A stretch of 64,000 nt of DNA from Ovis canadensis. Lineage: Eukaryota; Chordata; Mammalia; Artiodactyla; Bovidae. This document shows positions 11,772-24,157 of the stretch, in pieces; the first letter of the stretch is position 1, and every line of letters begins with the position of its first letter. Position numbers and translations under genes: made by a program. The DNA lies in NCBI RefSeq assembly GCF_042477335.2, contig NC_091257.1:42626501-42690500 (forward strand), in the 5' to 3' direction. The notes below the pieces were generated by a model that saw only the letters and a list, made by a program, of their open reading frames with translations, was not told where the DNA came from and did not search any database.

Positions 11772-12640
11772 CAGTTCTGTATAACCCAGCTCTTAAAACC
11801 TCTCCAGGTCTACCATGTGATCCAGCAATCCCATTCCTGGGTATTTATCCAAAGAAAATAAAATCCCTAATTTGAAAAGATACATGTACCCAATATTCAT
11901 GGAAGCATAATTTATAATAGCCAAGATATGGAAACAGCCTAGTGCCCATCAACAGATGAATGGGTGAACAAGAGGTGGCATGCATACAGAATGGAATGTT
12001 ATTTCGCCATAAAAAGAATGAAACTTTGTCATTTGTAACAATGTGGGAAGACCTGGAGGATATGCTTATTGAAATAAGTCAGGCAGAGAAAGACAAATAT
12101 TGGATAATTTCACTAAATGTGGAATCTGAAAAATAAAACAAATGAACAAATACAACAAAACAGAAACAGACTCACAGATACAGAGAACAAATTAGTGGTT
12201 TCCAGAGGGAGAGGTACTCTTGCCTGGAAAACCCCATGGGCAGAGGGGCCTGGTAGGCTGCAGTCCATGGGGTCGCGAAGAGTCAGACAGGACTGAACGA
12301 ATTCACTTTCACTTTTCACTTTCCTGCATTGGAGAAGGAAATGGCAACCCACTCCAATGTTCTTGCCTGGAGAATCCCAGGGACAGAGGAACATGATAGG
12401 TTGGCCTCTATGGGGTCACACAGAGTTGGGCATGAATGAAGTGACTTAGCAGCAGCAGAAGGAGAGGTATAGGGGAGGAGCAAGATAGGGGAAGAGATTA
12501 AGAGGTACAGACTATTAGTATAAATAAATACATGACAAGGCTGTAATGTAGAGTGTAAGAAATAGTATTTTATATCAACCATGTATGGAGTATATTAATT
12601 AATATAATATTCTAAGTCAGCTATACTTCAGTTGGAGGAA
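11772..12640 (+). mobile_element. L1 3' fragment, sense, split by a Bov-A2 SINE
   Basis: L1 3' ORF2 text (ATGTGATCCAGCAATCCCAT near 11815, then CATTTGTAACAATGTGGGAA) and 3' UTR text on both sides of a SINE at 12217-12460, with an A-run near 12641. Fragment only. Confidence 0.8.
12217..12460 (+). mobile_element. Bov-A2 SINE, sense, 5'-truncated
   Basis: Two Bov-A units (ACTCTTGCCTGGAAAACC..., then GTTCTTGCCTGGAGAATCC...) ending in a CAGCAGCAG tail. The flank GGAGAGGTA repeats at 12208-12216 and 12461-12469 as a 9-bp target duplication. Confidence 0.9.
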
Positions 12641-13691
12641 AAAAAAAATCTTCAGCCCTTTGTTTCAGTGGGGTTGAGTTCAGTCTATCTCCTCTTTTGC
12701 AGTAGTCTTGAATAAACTCTTTCTTGCTTTGTCTGGTGCAGTTTTAACTTTGACAAGAACACTGCCTCAACATATCACTTGATCTACCAGAGAATGAAGG
12801 CATAACTCATCTAAGTGGAAATGATCCTCAGGGATTGGGTCTGTGCAGGTGAGATCACTAGATGTCCAACTGTAAGTGCTATCCTGAACTGAATATAGAA
12901 GAGCCCCTTGTCGATAACTCATACTAAGAACGTATTGTTTTTTGATTTCACATCATTTTCAGTGGACTAATTATGCTCCTGAGCACCCCCTCTATGAGGC
13001 AGAAGTGAGTTAAGGATTGTACCAGAAAGGAGTTTCATGACCCTGGGAACCAGGAAATCCTCAGAGCTCAGCCCCTTCAGAAGCCCCGCAGAGCATATAA
13101 TGGACACCTCTCCTGCCACCTTCTCAATGAGAAGGAAACACCATAGATGTGAAAGTGATGGCTTATTTGTTGGGCAAGAAAGTGACCATTTGCCAAAAAG
13201 AAAAAAAAATTTCAATGCATTTGAAAACCTCTAGATCTGTGTTGAACTTGTTTACCAAGTGAAGTCTGAATAGGCTTCTAAACAAACATTAAGAGCAGGA
13301 AAGAACCATACCCAGCACTCCTATTTATTCTTCAAGACCACGCCATGAACCCCATCTAGCAAATAAAGAAACTAGGATTTGGAGATGATAAGTGACACAG
13401 TGGGGAAGTAATGGAGCTGAGATTTCACCCCCAGTCTGTAAGAGGGAGACCCTTAAGGAGAGTCTCTGAGGATAACTAGGGACTGGTTTGCTTTTGGTTT
13501 TCTTTCTTTGGCTCGCACATTGGTCTGGGAAATGCCCAAGATCAGGAAATATAGGTTCAAGACCAGGAGAAGATACTCCAAGTTACCCGGAAGAGAAACC
13601 CAAGTTTCCCCAGAGGTGAGCCAGTGGTCAAACCACAGGGTCCAGTCACAAAGTCCCCGGAATCAGTGCTGAGCTGTGTGCAAGAAAATGA
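12641..13691. other. Intergenic DNA with a possible LTR remnant
   Basis: 12650-12760 contains GAATAAACTCTTTCTTGCTT, typical of an ERV LTR R/U5 region, but the ends are not defined. The rest to 13691 shows no gene or recognisable repeat. Confidence 0.45.
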
Positions 13692-13897
13692 AATTGAAAG
13701 TGTTAGTCTCTCACTCATGTCCAACTCTCTGCAACTCCATGTACTGTAGCCCACCAGGCTCCTCTATCCATGGAATTCTCCAGGCAAGAACACTGGAGTC
13801 GGTAGCCATTCCTTTCTCCAGGTAATCTTCCTGACCCAGGGATTGAACCCAGGTCTCCTGCATTGCAGGCAGATTCTTTATTGTCTGAGCCACCAGA
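13692..13897 (-). mobile_element. Bov-tA SINE, antisense
   Basis: Antisense tail (TCTCACTCATGTCCAACTC) through the antisense head with GATTGAACCCAGGTCTCC and ending at GAGCCACCAG. Confidence 0.92.
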
Positions 13898-14111
13898 AAT
13901 GATTAGCCTAACTCCCTGCTTGGGACTGACTTGAACAGCCATGAAGTTAAGGCAGGGGTGTGTTATACATAGGTAGGTGGGGCTCCATTAGGGTGCTCCT
14001 TTCTAAATCTTTCTAAGAGAGGAGACACCTAAAAATACCTAAACGATGTTAAATATGGTCTTTTAATGCATTATTCCAATGACACAGTAGCAGGAACTGA
14101 AGACCCTGACA

Positions 14112-16375
14112 CAGTTCATTTCAGTTCACTTACTCAGTCGTGTCTGACTCTGTGACCCCATGGACTGCAGCAAGTCAGGCCTCCCTATCCATCATCAACT
14201 CCCGGAGCTTACTCAAACTCATGTCCATTGAGTCAGTGATGCCATCCAACCATCTCATCCTCTGTTTTCCCCTTCTCCTCCCACCTTCAATCTTTCCCAG
14301 CATCATGGTCTTCACTAATGAGTCAGTTCTTTGCATCAGGTGGCCAAAGTATTGGAGTTTCAGCTTCAGAAACAGTCCTTCCAATGAATATTCAGGACTA
14401 ATTTTCTTTAGGATGGACTGGTTGGATCTCCTTGCTGTCCAAGGGACTCAAGAGTCTTCAACACCACAGTTGAAAAGCATCAATTCTTCGGCACTCAGCT
14501 TTCTTTATAGTCCTGCTGTCACACCCATACATGACTACTGGAAAAACCAAAGCTTTGACTAGATGGACCTTTGTTGGCAAAGTAATGTCTCTGCTTTTTG
14601 GTATGCTGTCTAGGCTTACTGAGCTTGGCCCCATCCATCAGAACAAGACCCAGTTTCCCCCCCTGTCAGTCTCTCCCCTAAGGAAGCTTCCATAACCCTC
14701 TTATCCTTCTCCTCATCAGAGGGAAGACAAAATGAAAACCACAATCACAGAAAACTAACCAAACTGATCACATGGACCACAGCCTTGTCTAACTCAATGA
14801 AACTATGACCCATGCCATGCAGAGCCACTCAAGACGGACGGGTCATGGTGGAGAGTTCTGACAATACATGGTCCACTGGAGAATGGCAACCCACCTCAGT
14901 ACTGTTGCCTTGAGAACCCCATGAACAGTATGAAAAGGCAAAAAAAAACCAGGACACTGAAAGATGAACTCCCCAGGTCGGTAGGTGCCCAATATGCTAC
15001 TGGAGATCAGTGGAGAAATAACTCCAGAAAGAATGAACAGATGGAGCCAAAGAAAAAGCAAAACACAGTTGTAGATGTGACTGGTGATGGAAGTAAACTC
15101 CAATGCTATAAAAGGCAGTATTGCATCAGTTCAGTTCAGTCACTCAGTCGTGTCCGACTGTTTACGACCCCATGAACTGCAGCACGTCAGGCCTCCCTGT
15201 CCATCACCAACTCCCAGAGTTCATCCAAACCCATATCCATTGAGTCAGTGATGCCATCCAACCATCTCATCCTCGGTCGTCTCCTTCTCCTCCTGCCATC
15301 AATCTTTCCCAGCATCAGGGTCTTTTCAAATGAGTCAGCTCTTCACATCAGGTGGCCAAAGTATTGGAATTTTAGCATCAGCATCAGTCCTTCCAATGAA
15401 TATTCAGGACTGATTTCCTTTAGGATGGACTGGTTGGATCTCCAGACCTGGAATGTTAGGTCCATGAATCAAGGCAAATTGGAAGTGGTCAAACAGAAGA
15501 TAGCAAGAGTGAACATTGACATTTTAGGAATCAGCGAACTAAAATGGTTTCAGCAAACTATAAAGGACTGGAATGAGTGAATTTAACTCAGATGACCATT
15601 ATATCTACTATGGTGGGCAGCAATCCCTTAGAAGAAATAGAGTAGCCATCATAGTCAACAAAACGCAGCCCAAAATGCAGTGCTTGGATGCAGTTTCAAA
15701 CGCCAGAATGATCTCCATTCGTTTCCAAGGCAAACCATTCAATATCAGAGTAATCTAAGTCTATTCCCCAACCAGTAATGCTGAAGAAGTTGAAGTTAAA
15801 TGGTTCTGTGAAGACCTAAAAGACCTTATAGAGCTAACACCCAAAAAAGATTTCCTTTTCATTACAGGAGTCAGGAATGCAAAAGTAAGAAGTCAAGAAA
15901 AACATGGAGTAACAGGCAAATTTGGCCTTGGAGAGAAAATGAAGCAGGGCAAAGGCTCATAGAGTTTTGCCAAGAGAAAGCACTGGTCATAGCAAACACC
16001 CTCTTCCAACAACACAAGAGAAGACTCTACACATGAACATCACCAGATGGTCAATACTGAAATCAGATTGATTATATTCTTTGCAGCCGAAGATGGAGAA
16101 GGTCTCTACGGTCAGCAAAAACAAGACGAGGAGCTGACTGTGGCTCAGATCATGAACTTCTTATTGCCAAATTCAGACTTAAATTGAAGAAAGTAGGGAA
16201 AAACCACTAGACCATTCAAGTATGACCTAAATCAAATCCCTTACAATTATATAGTGGAAGTGACAAATAGATTCAAGGGATTCGATCTGATAGAGTGCCT
16301 GAAGAACTATGGATGGAGGTTCATGACATTGTACAGGGAGCAGTGATCAAGACCTTCCCCAAGGAGAGCCCGACT
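14112..16375 (-). mobile_element. Composite BovB: antisense 3' part followed by sense 5' part
   Basis: 14112-14625 is the antisense BovB 3' end. 14630-16375 is sense BovB, from the 5' UTR (CCATGAACAGTATG at 14919) through the APE-type endonuclease (ILGISELKW at about 15525). The order fits a twin-primed antisense element, but about 1 kb of RT sequence is missing at the junction and no target duplication was found, so two separate events are equally possible. A nested antisense BovB 3' fragment sits at 15126-15441. Confidence 0.65.
15126..15441 (-). mobile_element. Antisense BovB 3' fragment nested in BovB
   Basis: AGTTCAGTTCAGTCACTCAGT at the left edge is the antisense 3' end. Host BovB text is continuous across it (TATTGCAT ... 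CCTGGAATGTTAGG). No clear target duplication. Confidence 0.75.
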
Positions 16376-16417
16376 GCTGGTATTCAAATCGTGAATTCTC
16401 CATTATGTAGCTGTGTT

Positions 16418-17380
16418 CAGTTCAGTTCAGTTGCTCAGTCGTGTCCGACTCTTTGTGACCCCATGAATCGCAGCACACCAGGCCTCCCTGTCCATCACCA
16501 ACTCCCGGAGTTCACTCAGACTCATGTCCATCGAGTCAGTGATGCCATCCAGCCATCTCATCCTCTGTCGTCCCCTTTTCCTCCTGCCCCCAATCCCTCC
16601 CAGCATCAGAGTCTTTTCCAATGAGTCAACACTCCGCACGAGGTGGCCAAAATACTGGAGTTTCAGCTTTAGCACCATTCCTTCCAAAGAAATGCCAGGG
16701 TTCATCTCCTTCAGAATGGACTGGTTGAATCTCCTTGCAGAGTCTTCTCCAACACCACAGTTCAAAAGCATCAATTCTTCAGCGCTCAGCTTTCTTCACA
16801 GTCCAACTCTCACATCCATACATGACTACTGGAAAAACCATAGCCTTGACTAGGCAGACCTTGGTCGGCAAAGTAATGTCTCTGCTTTTGAATATGCTAT
16901 CTAGGTTGGTCATAACTTTTCTTCCAAGGAGTAAGCGTCTTTTAATTTCATGGCTGCAGTCACCATCTGCAGTGATTTTGGAGCCCCCCAAAATAAAGTC
17001 TGACACTGTTTCCACAGTTTCCCCATCTATTTCCCATGAAGTGATGGTACTGGATGCCATGATCTTTGTTTTGTGAATGTTGAGCTTTAAGCCAACTTTT
17101 TCACTCTCCACTTTCACTTTCATGAAGAGGCTTTTTAGTTCCTCTTCACTTTCTGCCATCAGGGTGGTGTCATCTGCATATCTGAGGTTATTGACATTTC
17201 TCATGGCAATCTTGATTCCAGCTTGTGTTTCTTCCGGTACAGCGTTTCTCATGATTTACTCTGCATATAAGTTACATAAGCAGGGTTACAATATACAGCC
17301 TTGACATACTCCTTTTCCTATTTGAAATCAGTCTGTTGTTCCATGTCCAGTTCTAACTGTTGCTTCCTGACCTGCACACA
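16418..17380 (-). mobile_element. BovB LINE, antisense, 5'-truncated
   Basis: 3' end CAGTTCAGTTCAG at the left, running to the RT region at the right. The minus strand shows NLRYADDTTLMAESEEE, with intact YADD, and an open stretch 17252-16779. Target duplication GTAGCTGTGTT is exact at 16407-16417 and 17381-17391. Lacks the endonuclease, so cannot move. Confidence 0.93.
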
Positions 17381-17558
17381 GTAGCTGTGTTACCTTAGGT
17401 CAAACTACTTATGCTCTCTTTGCCTGAGTTGTGTCTTTTGTAAAATGGGGTGATTGTATTTACACTATGAGAATCATTATTAGAATTGAAAGTATCAAAA
17501 CAGTTATGCACTTTCAATGGTGCTTGGCATGGAGTAAGGCAAAATCCAAGTGTTAGCT

Positions 17559-17683
17559 GCTGCTGCTGCTGCTGCTAAGTCATTTCAGTCATGTCCAACT
17601 CTGTGCAACGCCATAGATGGCAGTACACCAGGCTCCTCTGTCCTTGGGATTCTCCAGGCAAGAAGAGTAATATATAGCAGTAG
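17559..17683 (-). mobile_element. Bov-A2 SINE fragment, antisense, with CTG tail
   Basis: Starts (CTG)6 CTAAGTC, the antisense of the Bov-A2 CAG tail. An 11-bp target duplication AAGTGTTAGCT flanks it (17548-17558 and 17684-17694). Truncated to about 125 bases. Confidence 0.9.
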
Positions 17684-17694
17684 AAGTGTTAGCT

Positions 17695-18177
17695 ACTACT
17701 GCTCTATATTACTCCAAAATAATTGACTGCCAATGTGCCCCCATATGTGGGGCCTAGGGTGCTGAGTGGCCAAAGGCTCTAACAAGTCCTAAAGCTGAAA
17801 AATCTGCTCTTGTTTAACATTCAGTCGACCATGCCATCTTTATACCCCAGGGATAAGGGAAGGAGTCAGCAGTTAAATTGCTCAGTTGCTCCTGCACCCC
17901 ATCCTATAACCCTGTGACCAAGCAGCAGGCTGATACATTGTGAAGCTCTGTCTGATTCAGTGTCACACCAGCCACCTGGCTCCCTTTCCTTCCCAGGCTT
18001 CCCTCTCCTCTCTCACTCTCCTATCCTGGGGGTGCTCTCCATAGCAGAGTCAGTGCAGGAGGTTTTGCCTCCAGCTCTGAGGCTTAAGGAATCGGGGCTC
18101 ACATAGACATTTACTGTCACACATTCTCTGAGTTCTTCCAAGGAAAATAAACTACATCCATGATCTTCTTTGTGATT
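17695..18177. other. Non-repetitive intergenic DNA
   Basis: About 0.5 kb with nothing recognised: no gene, no repeat, no strong motif. Confidence 0.5.
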
Positions 18178-18188
18178 ATGAATAAAGA

Positions 18189-20521
18189 AGACTTTATTAC
18201 CTCTCCTTGCTATTCTTTTTAACTCTGCATTCAGATGGGTTTATCTTTCCCTTTCTCCTTTGCCTTTTGCTTCTCTTCTTGTCTCAGCTATTTGCAAGGC
18301 CTTCTCAGACAACCATTTTCCCTGTTGCATTTCTTTCTCTTGGGGATTGTTTTGGAAATGGTTTTGGTCGCACATCCTGTACAATGTTACGAACCTCTGT
18401 CCATGGTAGTTCTGGCACTCTTTCTATGGGATCTAATACTTTGAATCTATTCATCACTTCCACTAGATAGTCATAAAGGATTTGATGTAAGTCATACATA
18501 AATAGCCTAGTGGTTTGGCCTGCCTTCTTCAGTTTAAGTCTGAATTTTGCAATAAAGAGCTCATTATCTGAGCCACAGTCACCTCCGGATCTTGCTTTTG
18601 CACAATGTACATAGCTTTTCCAAAGAATATTCTCAATCTGATTTCAGTATTGACGCCTGGTGACGTCCATATGTAGAGTCTTCTCTTGTGTTGTTGCAAG
18701 AGGGTGTTTGCTATGACCAGAGCGTTCTCTTCACAAAACTCTGTTAGCCTTTGCCCTGCTTCATTTTCTACTCCAAGGCCAAACTTGGCTGTTACTCCAG
18801 GTGTTTCTTGACTTCCTTGTTTTGCATTCCAATCCACTGTGATGAAAAGGACATTTTTTTTTTTTTTGGTTTGTTAGTTCTTGCAGGTCTGAAAGGTCTT
18901 TTAGGTCTTCATAAAACTTTTCAGCTTTAGCTTCTTTGGCATTTGTGGCAGAGTTTCGAAGAATAGCAAGGAGAGATAAGAAAGCCTTCTTAAGTGAACA
19001 ATGCAAAGCAATAGAAAAAACAATAGAATGTGAAAGACTAGAGATCGCTACAAGAAAATTAGAGACCTCTACCAGAAAATTCCAGCTGAGTTATTTGAAA
19101 TCCTGAAAGATGATACTGTTTAAGTGCTGCACTCAACATACTAGCAAATTTGGAAAGCTCAGCAGTGGCTATAGGACTAGAAAAGGTCAGTTTTCACTCT
19201 AATCCCAAAGAAGGGCAATGCTTCAAGGAATGTTCAAACTTCTGTACAATTGTGCTCATTTCACATGCTAGCAAGGTAATGTTCAAAACCCTTCAAGCTA
19301 GGCTTCAACAGTACATGAATTGAGAACATCCAGACGTACAATCTCAGTTTAGAAAAGGCCAGAGGAACCAGAGATCAAATTGCCAACATCTGTTGGATCA
19401 TAGCAAAACCAAGAGAATCCCAGAAAACTGTCTACTTCTGCTTCATTGACTATGCTAAACCCTTTGACTGTGTGGATCACAACAAACTGTGGAAAATTCA
19501 TGTAGAGATGGGAATACCAAACCACCTTACTTGCCTCCTGAGAAACCTGTATGCAGGTCAAGAAGCAACAGTTAGAACCAGACATGGGACAATGGACTGG
19601 TTCATAATTGGAAAAATAGTACCTCAAGGCTGTATTTTGTCGCCCTGCTTATTTAACTTCTATGCAAAGTACATCATGTGAAATGCCAGGCTGGATGAAT
19701 CACAACCTGGAACCAGTACTGCCGGGAGAAATATCCATAGCCTAAGATATGCAGATGACACCACGCTAAAGGCACAAAGCGAAGAGGAACTAAAGAGCCT
19801 CTTGATGAAGGTGAAAGAGAAGAATGAAAAAGCTGGCTTAATAGTCAACATTCAAAAAACTAAGATCATGGCATCCAGTCCCATCACGTCATGACAGATA
19901 GATGGGGAGAAAATGGAGACAGTGACAGACTTTATTTTCTTGAGTTCCAAAGTCACTGCAGACAGTGACTACAGCCATGAAATTAAAAGATGCTTGCTCC
20001 TTAGAAGAAAAGCTATGACAAACCTAGACAGCATACTAAAAAGCAGAGATATCACTTTGCTGACAAAGTTCCATATAGTCAAAGCTATGGTTTCTCCAGT
20101 AGTCATGTGTGGATGTGAGAGTTGGACCATAAAGATGGCTGAAAGAATTGATGCTTTTGAACTATGGTGCTGGAGAAAACTCTTGATAGTGACTTGGACA
20201 GCAAGGAGTTCAAACCAGTCAATCCTGAAGGAAATCAACCCTGAATATTGATTGGAAGGAGTGATGCTGAAGCTGAAGCTCCAAAAATTTGGCCACCTGA
20301 TGTGAAGAGCTGACTCATCAGAAAAGGCCCTCATGCTGGGAAAGATTGAGGGCAGGAGGAGAAGTGGCAGTAGAGGATGAGACGGTTGGATGGCATCACT
20401 GATTCAGTGGACATGAGTTTGAGCAAACTCAGGGAGATAGTGAAGGACAGAGAAGCCTGGTATGCTGCAGTCCATGGGATGGCAAAGACTTAGACATGAC
20501 TGAGTGACTAAACAACAACAA
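18189..20521 (+). mobile_element. BovB (RTE) LINE, 5'-inverted (twin-primed)
   Basis: 18189-18945 is antisense BovB (endonuclease region). 18950-20521 is sense BovB through RT (NLYAGQEATVRTRHGT, YADD near 19747) to the 3' end GACTGAGTGACTAAACAACAAC. The two arms overlap in element coordinates by about 35 bases around AGAATAGCAAGGAGAG. Target duplication ATGAATAAAGA / ATGAGTAAAGA at 18178-18188 and 20522-20532 (10 of 11). Confidence 0.9.
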
Positions 20522-20532
20522 ATGAGTAAAGA

Positions 20533-21232
20533 CCATCAGCAGATATTCTGAGTGTGGTGTGATAGAAAGCAGGAATTAGAACTCCTGAGCCTTCGAGTCT
20601 CATCTCTTATTCAAACCAACTGACTTACTGTTCAGAGAGGGGATTGCCAAAAAATGGAGCAAAACCTATTTATCTTTCATCTCCCATGTGTGAGAGTTAA
20701 TAAACATTGGAACTAACTCATTGAATGCCTGCTACACTGTATGATCTCTTTGATATCTATCACAAGCTAGATAGTTTTACCCTCTAATAAAGTCCGTGTT
20801 CTTTGAGGCCTTTTGTTCTGGAGAGAAGACACAAAGTCATTGATGCAGAGAGACAGAAATTAAGTCTTTTAGTATATTCTTTTGGCCCCTAGCTCCTTCT
20901 TTTTGCTAAAGATACCTCCACACTCCATCCTTGCCACAATTTTTAAAAATTGTCTCAGATGAGTAACAAAGGGCCAGTGTTCTGTCTCCACCTCTGCAGC
21001 TACCAGGTGGTGGCATGTTACTCACATTCTGTCCCCAGAGCTTGCCCCAGCTCTTGGCTCCAGAGCAAGGGCCTCAGGGTCAGGGGTGGGGGTGGGAAGG
21101 GTCACAGTCATGGCTTTGGCCACCGGCCCAGCCTGCCCTTCCCATATGTCTCAGAGCCCCGAAGAGCCTGCCAACATGGCACACATTTGTTACCCGTGGT
21201 TGGGATCTGTGTCTGATGTTTGTAGTCAAGAT
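20533..21232. other. Non-repetitive intergenic DNA
   Basis: About 0.7 kb with no recognised gene or repeat. It is moderately GC-rich near 21050-21180 but without a CpG excess. Confidence 0.5.
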
Positions 21233-21243
21233 TTTTGATGGAT

Positions 21244-21715
21244 TCAGTTCAGTTCAGTTCAGTTCAGTCTCTCAGTCGTGTCTGACTCTTCGCGACGCAT
21301 GAACTGCAGCAAGGCAGGCTTCCCTGTCCATTACCAATTCCCAGAGACTGCTCAAACTCATGTCCATCGAGTTGGTGATGCCATCCAACCATCTTATCCT
21401 CTAAATTGTCCCCTTCTCCTCCTGCCTTCCGTCTTTCCCAGCATCAGGGTCTTTTCCAATGGGTCAGCTTTATGCAACAGGTGCCCAAGGAATTGGAGCT
21501 TCAGCTTCAGCGTCAGTCCTTCCAATGAATATTCAGGATTAATATCCCTTAGGATGGACTGGCTGGATCTCCTTGCAGTCCAAGGGACTCTCAAGAGTCT
21601 TCTCCAACACCACAGTTCAAAAGCATCAATTCTTTGGCGCTCAGCTTTCTTTACAGTTCAACTCTCACACCCATCCATGACTACTGGAAAAAAATAGTTT
21701 TGATTAGACAGCACG
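21244..21715 (-). mobile_element. BovB LINE 3' fragment, antisense
   Basis: Left edge TCAGTTCAGTTCAGTTCAG (antisense 3' end). Target duplication TTTTGATGGAT / TTTTGGTGGAT at 21233-21243 and 21716-21726 (10 of 11). Confidence 0.9.
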
Positions 21716-22405
21716 TTTTGGTGGATACTGATATTTATATCTAAGTGGAATCTGTGACTATATCAGCATCTCCACCACACATCAAACAACTCCTTTCTGG
21801 GATATAGACTCTCAGGGATGTCCCAGACTTAATTAAGTTTAACAGGCCACATCAAGGAAAAAGATGAGGATGATAACTAAACTTACTGTGGGGTAGTCAT
21901 TTCTCAGTATATACATAAATCATCATTATGTTGTACACCTGAGACTGTTACAATACTATATGTCCATTATTTCTCAATTTAAAAAGATAAAATTACATTA
22001 TTACAAAGAAAAGAGAGAAACAGAAGCAGCCGTCCAGCACATGTGGAAGCAAGTCATCCTCTCACTGGGCAGGGCTAGACTCCTTGGCACCTCTTTGTCC
22101 TGAAGAAGCAGTGAGATGTGGGCACCCCACACACAGCTCACACCGGGCCAAGTGCTTCTTACCAAAGTGCAAAGGACTTGTTGCTCTACTGACTCCATGT
22201 ATCAGGATCAGGTGAGCAAATGGGAGCCAGGGCAATGTGGCATACCACCCTGGTTTGTAAATAGAATGTTACGGGGCCATGGCCAATGCCTGTTCCCATA
22301 ATAGTTGACTCTGGCAGCGTCCCTGAGTTGTTGCAATAGACAGTAAAGCCAATGAAGCCAAAAGTATTTACCAAAAAAGGATCACTGACTCCTAACCTAG
22401 AACAG

Positions 22406-22670
22406 GAGAAGGCAATGGCACCCCACTCCAGTACTCTTGCCTGGAAAATCCTATGGATGGAGGAGCCTGGTAGGCTGCAGTCCATGGGGTCGTTAAGAGT
22501 CGGATACGACTGAGTGACTTCATTTTCACTTTTCACTTTCATGCATTGGAGATGCAAATGGCAACCCACTCCAGTGTTCTTGCCTGGAGAATCCCAGGGA
22601 CAGGGGAGCCTGGTGGGCTGCTGTCTATGGCATCGCACAGAGTCAAACACGACTGAAGTGACTTCGCAGC
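22406..22670 (+). mobile_element. Bov-A2 SINE, sense, full length
   Basis: Starts GAGAAGGCAATGGCACCCC; two Bov-A units; short CAG tail. Exact 12-bp target duplication AACCTAGAACAG at 22394-22405 and 22671-22682. Confidence 0.95.
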
Positions 22671-22835
22671 AACCTAGAACAGAAATCCCCGGAAGGGCAG
22701 AGAGAGTTTGGAAATAAGCCAGTCACAAAAAGAAAAATACTGTATACCTCCTCCTATATGAGGAATCTGGAATAGTCAAATTCTTAGTGATAAAAGGAAG
22801 ACTACTGGCAACATGGGTTGGGGGTGGGGGCGGGT

Positions 22836-24132
22836 TGCCGGGGTCCAGCCCCAGTGGATCCAGGGTAATTCAGAGGGGAGATAGGATCAGCGTCCTAGGA
22901 AAAAACTTATTTAATTACAGATATAAAGAGAGATTAGAAAAGGATAGTGTAGTAGGAAAATTAGTGGAGAAAAAGAGGCTGAATAACTTGGTTTACATGG
23001 GATACCAATAAAGCTTCGAGACAAGAAGCTTGCACCACTTACACAGGCTACAGGCATCTTTCTGTTCTCCCGAAGGAAAGGAGGCACTGAGGCCTCCCCG
23101 GTCTGATCTTAGAAGCCCAGACAAAATTAGCAGGCTTGGTGAGTACCCACGCTCCAGAGGGGAATTCAGCCAGAAGGGGAAAGAAAGAACGACATGGGGG
23201 AATCAGTCTTTCCAGAAACTGATCCATTTTCTTTATTTTCAGGTTTGCTTATATACTTTTTGTTATACACAGGGATAAACACAGAGTCACGCAGGGTCAG
23301 CAGACCTGACCCTTGTCAAAATCAGGTGCTTCATATAAAATTATACAAAGATCTTAGGGGTTTTACATCATCTTCTGGCCGTGAGGCCTGCTGACATTTT
23401 ATGGCCCTTTCTGGTAATGGTCAGTCAACCAGAAAACTTATTTTTTCCAGGGGTGATTTTTTCTTAAACCAGGCTCCACCCTCCAATTAAAGTTGCATTC
23501 CTATAGGGTGAGGGTGTAGTGGGTTACAATCAAGAAAGGAGTTTACTTAGCCTAAGGTTTAACATGATTAATCTTAAAGGTTAATGCTTATTTCTCCTAT
23601 ATGCTAGTTATATTCATTATAAGGGCAGGGAATATGGAGATTTAGCAGCAAATATTGGCTCAAAAATGAAAAACCCTTCACCAATATAATTTCTAATCAA
23701 CCCACTATACTATACTAATAATTTTCTAACTTCTCAAAAGAGTCTGTACTTAGAAACTTTTAAAGCATCTCATGCCTTTCATGGTTGGGAGGCTGTAAAC
23801 AATCACATGTGGCCGGACGAACCTGCTCAGGCAGGCTAGAGAAACTTCAGAGGAGTTTGTAAGTTGAAACACTCTTGTCACGCCCAGGAATTTTTATTAA
23901 CTTGGAGCTGTAAGTTAACTCCTTCTCTGAAAGAGGTGGTGGGGGTCGGCCCCCCGTAAAGTCATAGGTGTAGGTGAGAGCATAGAACAGTAAAGTAGGC
24001 AGACTCTGGTTTTGGGGGTAGATGCTCGGGAACAGGGGGTTTCCTGAGGCTCGATCCTGCCTTTGTGTATGCCGAAGCCTCCTTCCTCATGACCTTTGCC
24101 ATGGGTGGAGCTCCTCACGCTGGCTCCCGGCA
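22836..24132 (-). mobile_element. Endogenous retrovirus LTR (class II type), antisense, solo
   Basis: About 1.3 kb bounded by TGCCGG ... CCGGCA. Reading the minus strand, it has a TATA-like TATAAGC and an AATAAAGAAAATGG signal near 23240, then an R/U5-like stretch. Only regulatory LTR sequence was seen, with no internal viral genes. Possible 6-bp target copies GCGGGT and GCAGCT differ at two positions. Family assignment is from memory of bovine LTRs. Confidence 0.7.
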
Positions 24133-24157
24133 GCAGCTAAATGGGAAGTTGGGGTTT

